From Sediminibacterium ginsengisoli (GTDB lineage: Bacteria; Bacteroidota; Bacteroidia; Chitinophagales; Chitinophagaceae): a stretch of 5,141 nt of DNA. The notes beneath the pieces are model-generated. The model was not told the origin of the DNA, made no database searches, and saw nothing but the letters and a program-made list of their open reading frames with translations. Position 1 is the first letter of the stretch. Each line of letters starts with the position of its first letter. Positions 5,117 to 5,141 of this stretch are shown here, piece by piece. The DNA lies in the NCBI GenBank assembly GCA_943326215.1, contig CALPSK010000084.1, forward strand, positions 1 to 5,141, given 5' to 3'. Both the position numbers and the translations under genes were made by a program.

Positions 5117-5141
5117 TTTTAGAAAAGTTTAATCCAAAAAA
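5100..5141 (-). other. Right-edge intergenic tail; possible end of an upstream minus-strand gene
   Basis: Two minus-strand frames are open at the window edge. One runs 13 codons to a TAA at 5102-5100 (ending NFSKNLTIE) and would finish inside the inverted repeat. The other runs 6 full codons to a TAA at 5121-5119 (FWIKLF) and would finish just outside it. Either could be the C-terminus of a gene upstream of prmA, but such short open frames are expected by chance and I recognise neither. If the second is real, the inverted repeat would sit directly after that gene's stop. Confidence 0.15.

Noticed and set aside
1..5141. Search for CRISPR repeats, tRNA or rRNA genes, transposase or integrase genes, toxin-antitoxin pairs and defence genes
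   Set aside because: No spaced direct repeats, cloverleaf-like segments or matching protein motifs were seen. The window is almost fully occupied by housekeeping genes.

Overview
The window looks like a piece of a Bacteroidota chromosome, probably a Chitinophagaceae-like or related lineage. Three things suggest this: AT-rich DNA with a moderately AT-biased codon choice; start codons without a clear Shine-Dalgarno sequence; and recurring copies of the Bacteroidota -7 promoter box TAnnTTTG just upstream of genes. The DnaG, PrmA and ClpC sequences also have a Bacteroidota flavour. The lineage is inferred from pattern recognition, not from a search.

Layout. At the left edge (1-86, minus strand) are the first 28 codons of clpC, the AAA+ unfoldase of the Clp protease. 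A 95-bp divergent intergenic region separates it from a plus-strand pair: a small STAS-domain protein (182-580) and DNA primase dnaG (617-2545), 36 bp apart and probably co-transcribed. A strong hairpin (2573-2594) lies between dnaG and a convergent block of three minus-strand genes. In transcription order these are prmA (4988-4098, ribosomal protein L11 methyltransferase), plsY (4022-3387, glycerol-3-phosphate acyltransferase) and a two-domain protein with a DUF3052-like N-terminus and a YdeI/OmdA-like C-terminus (3287-2619). The right end (4989-5141) is intergenic and holds a 92-bp inverted-repeat element with a GC-rich centre, abutting the likely prmA promoter.

The genes are mostly core housekeeping functions: proteolysis, replication priming, ribosome modification and phospholipid synthesis. 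They do not form one pathway. The three minus-strand genes are 75 and 99 bp apart, and each has its own candidate -7 box, so they may be separate transcription units that happen to be co-oriented.

I do not see a defence system, mobile-element gene, CRISPR array, RNA gene or obvious novel system here. The points most worth a second look are the inverted-repeat element upstream of prmA and the STAS protein, which appears to have lost the phosphorylatable serine of anti-anti-sigma factors. No gene-free stretch exceeds 300 bases.
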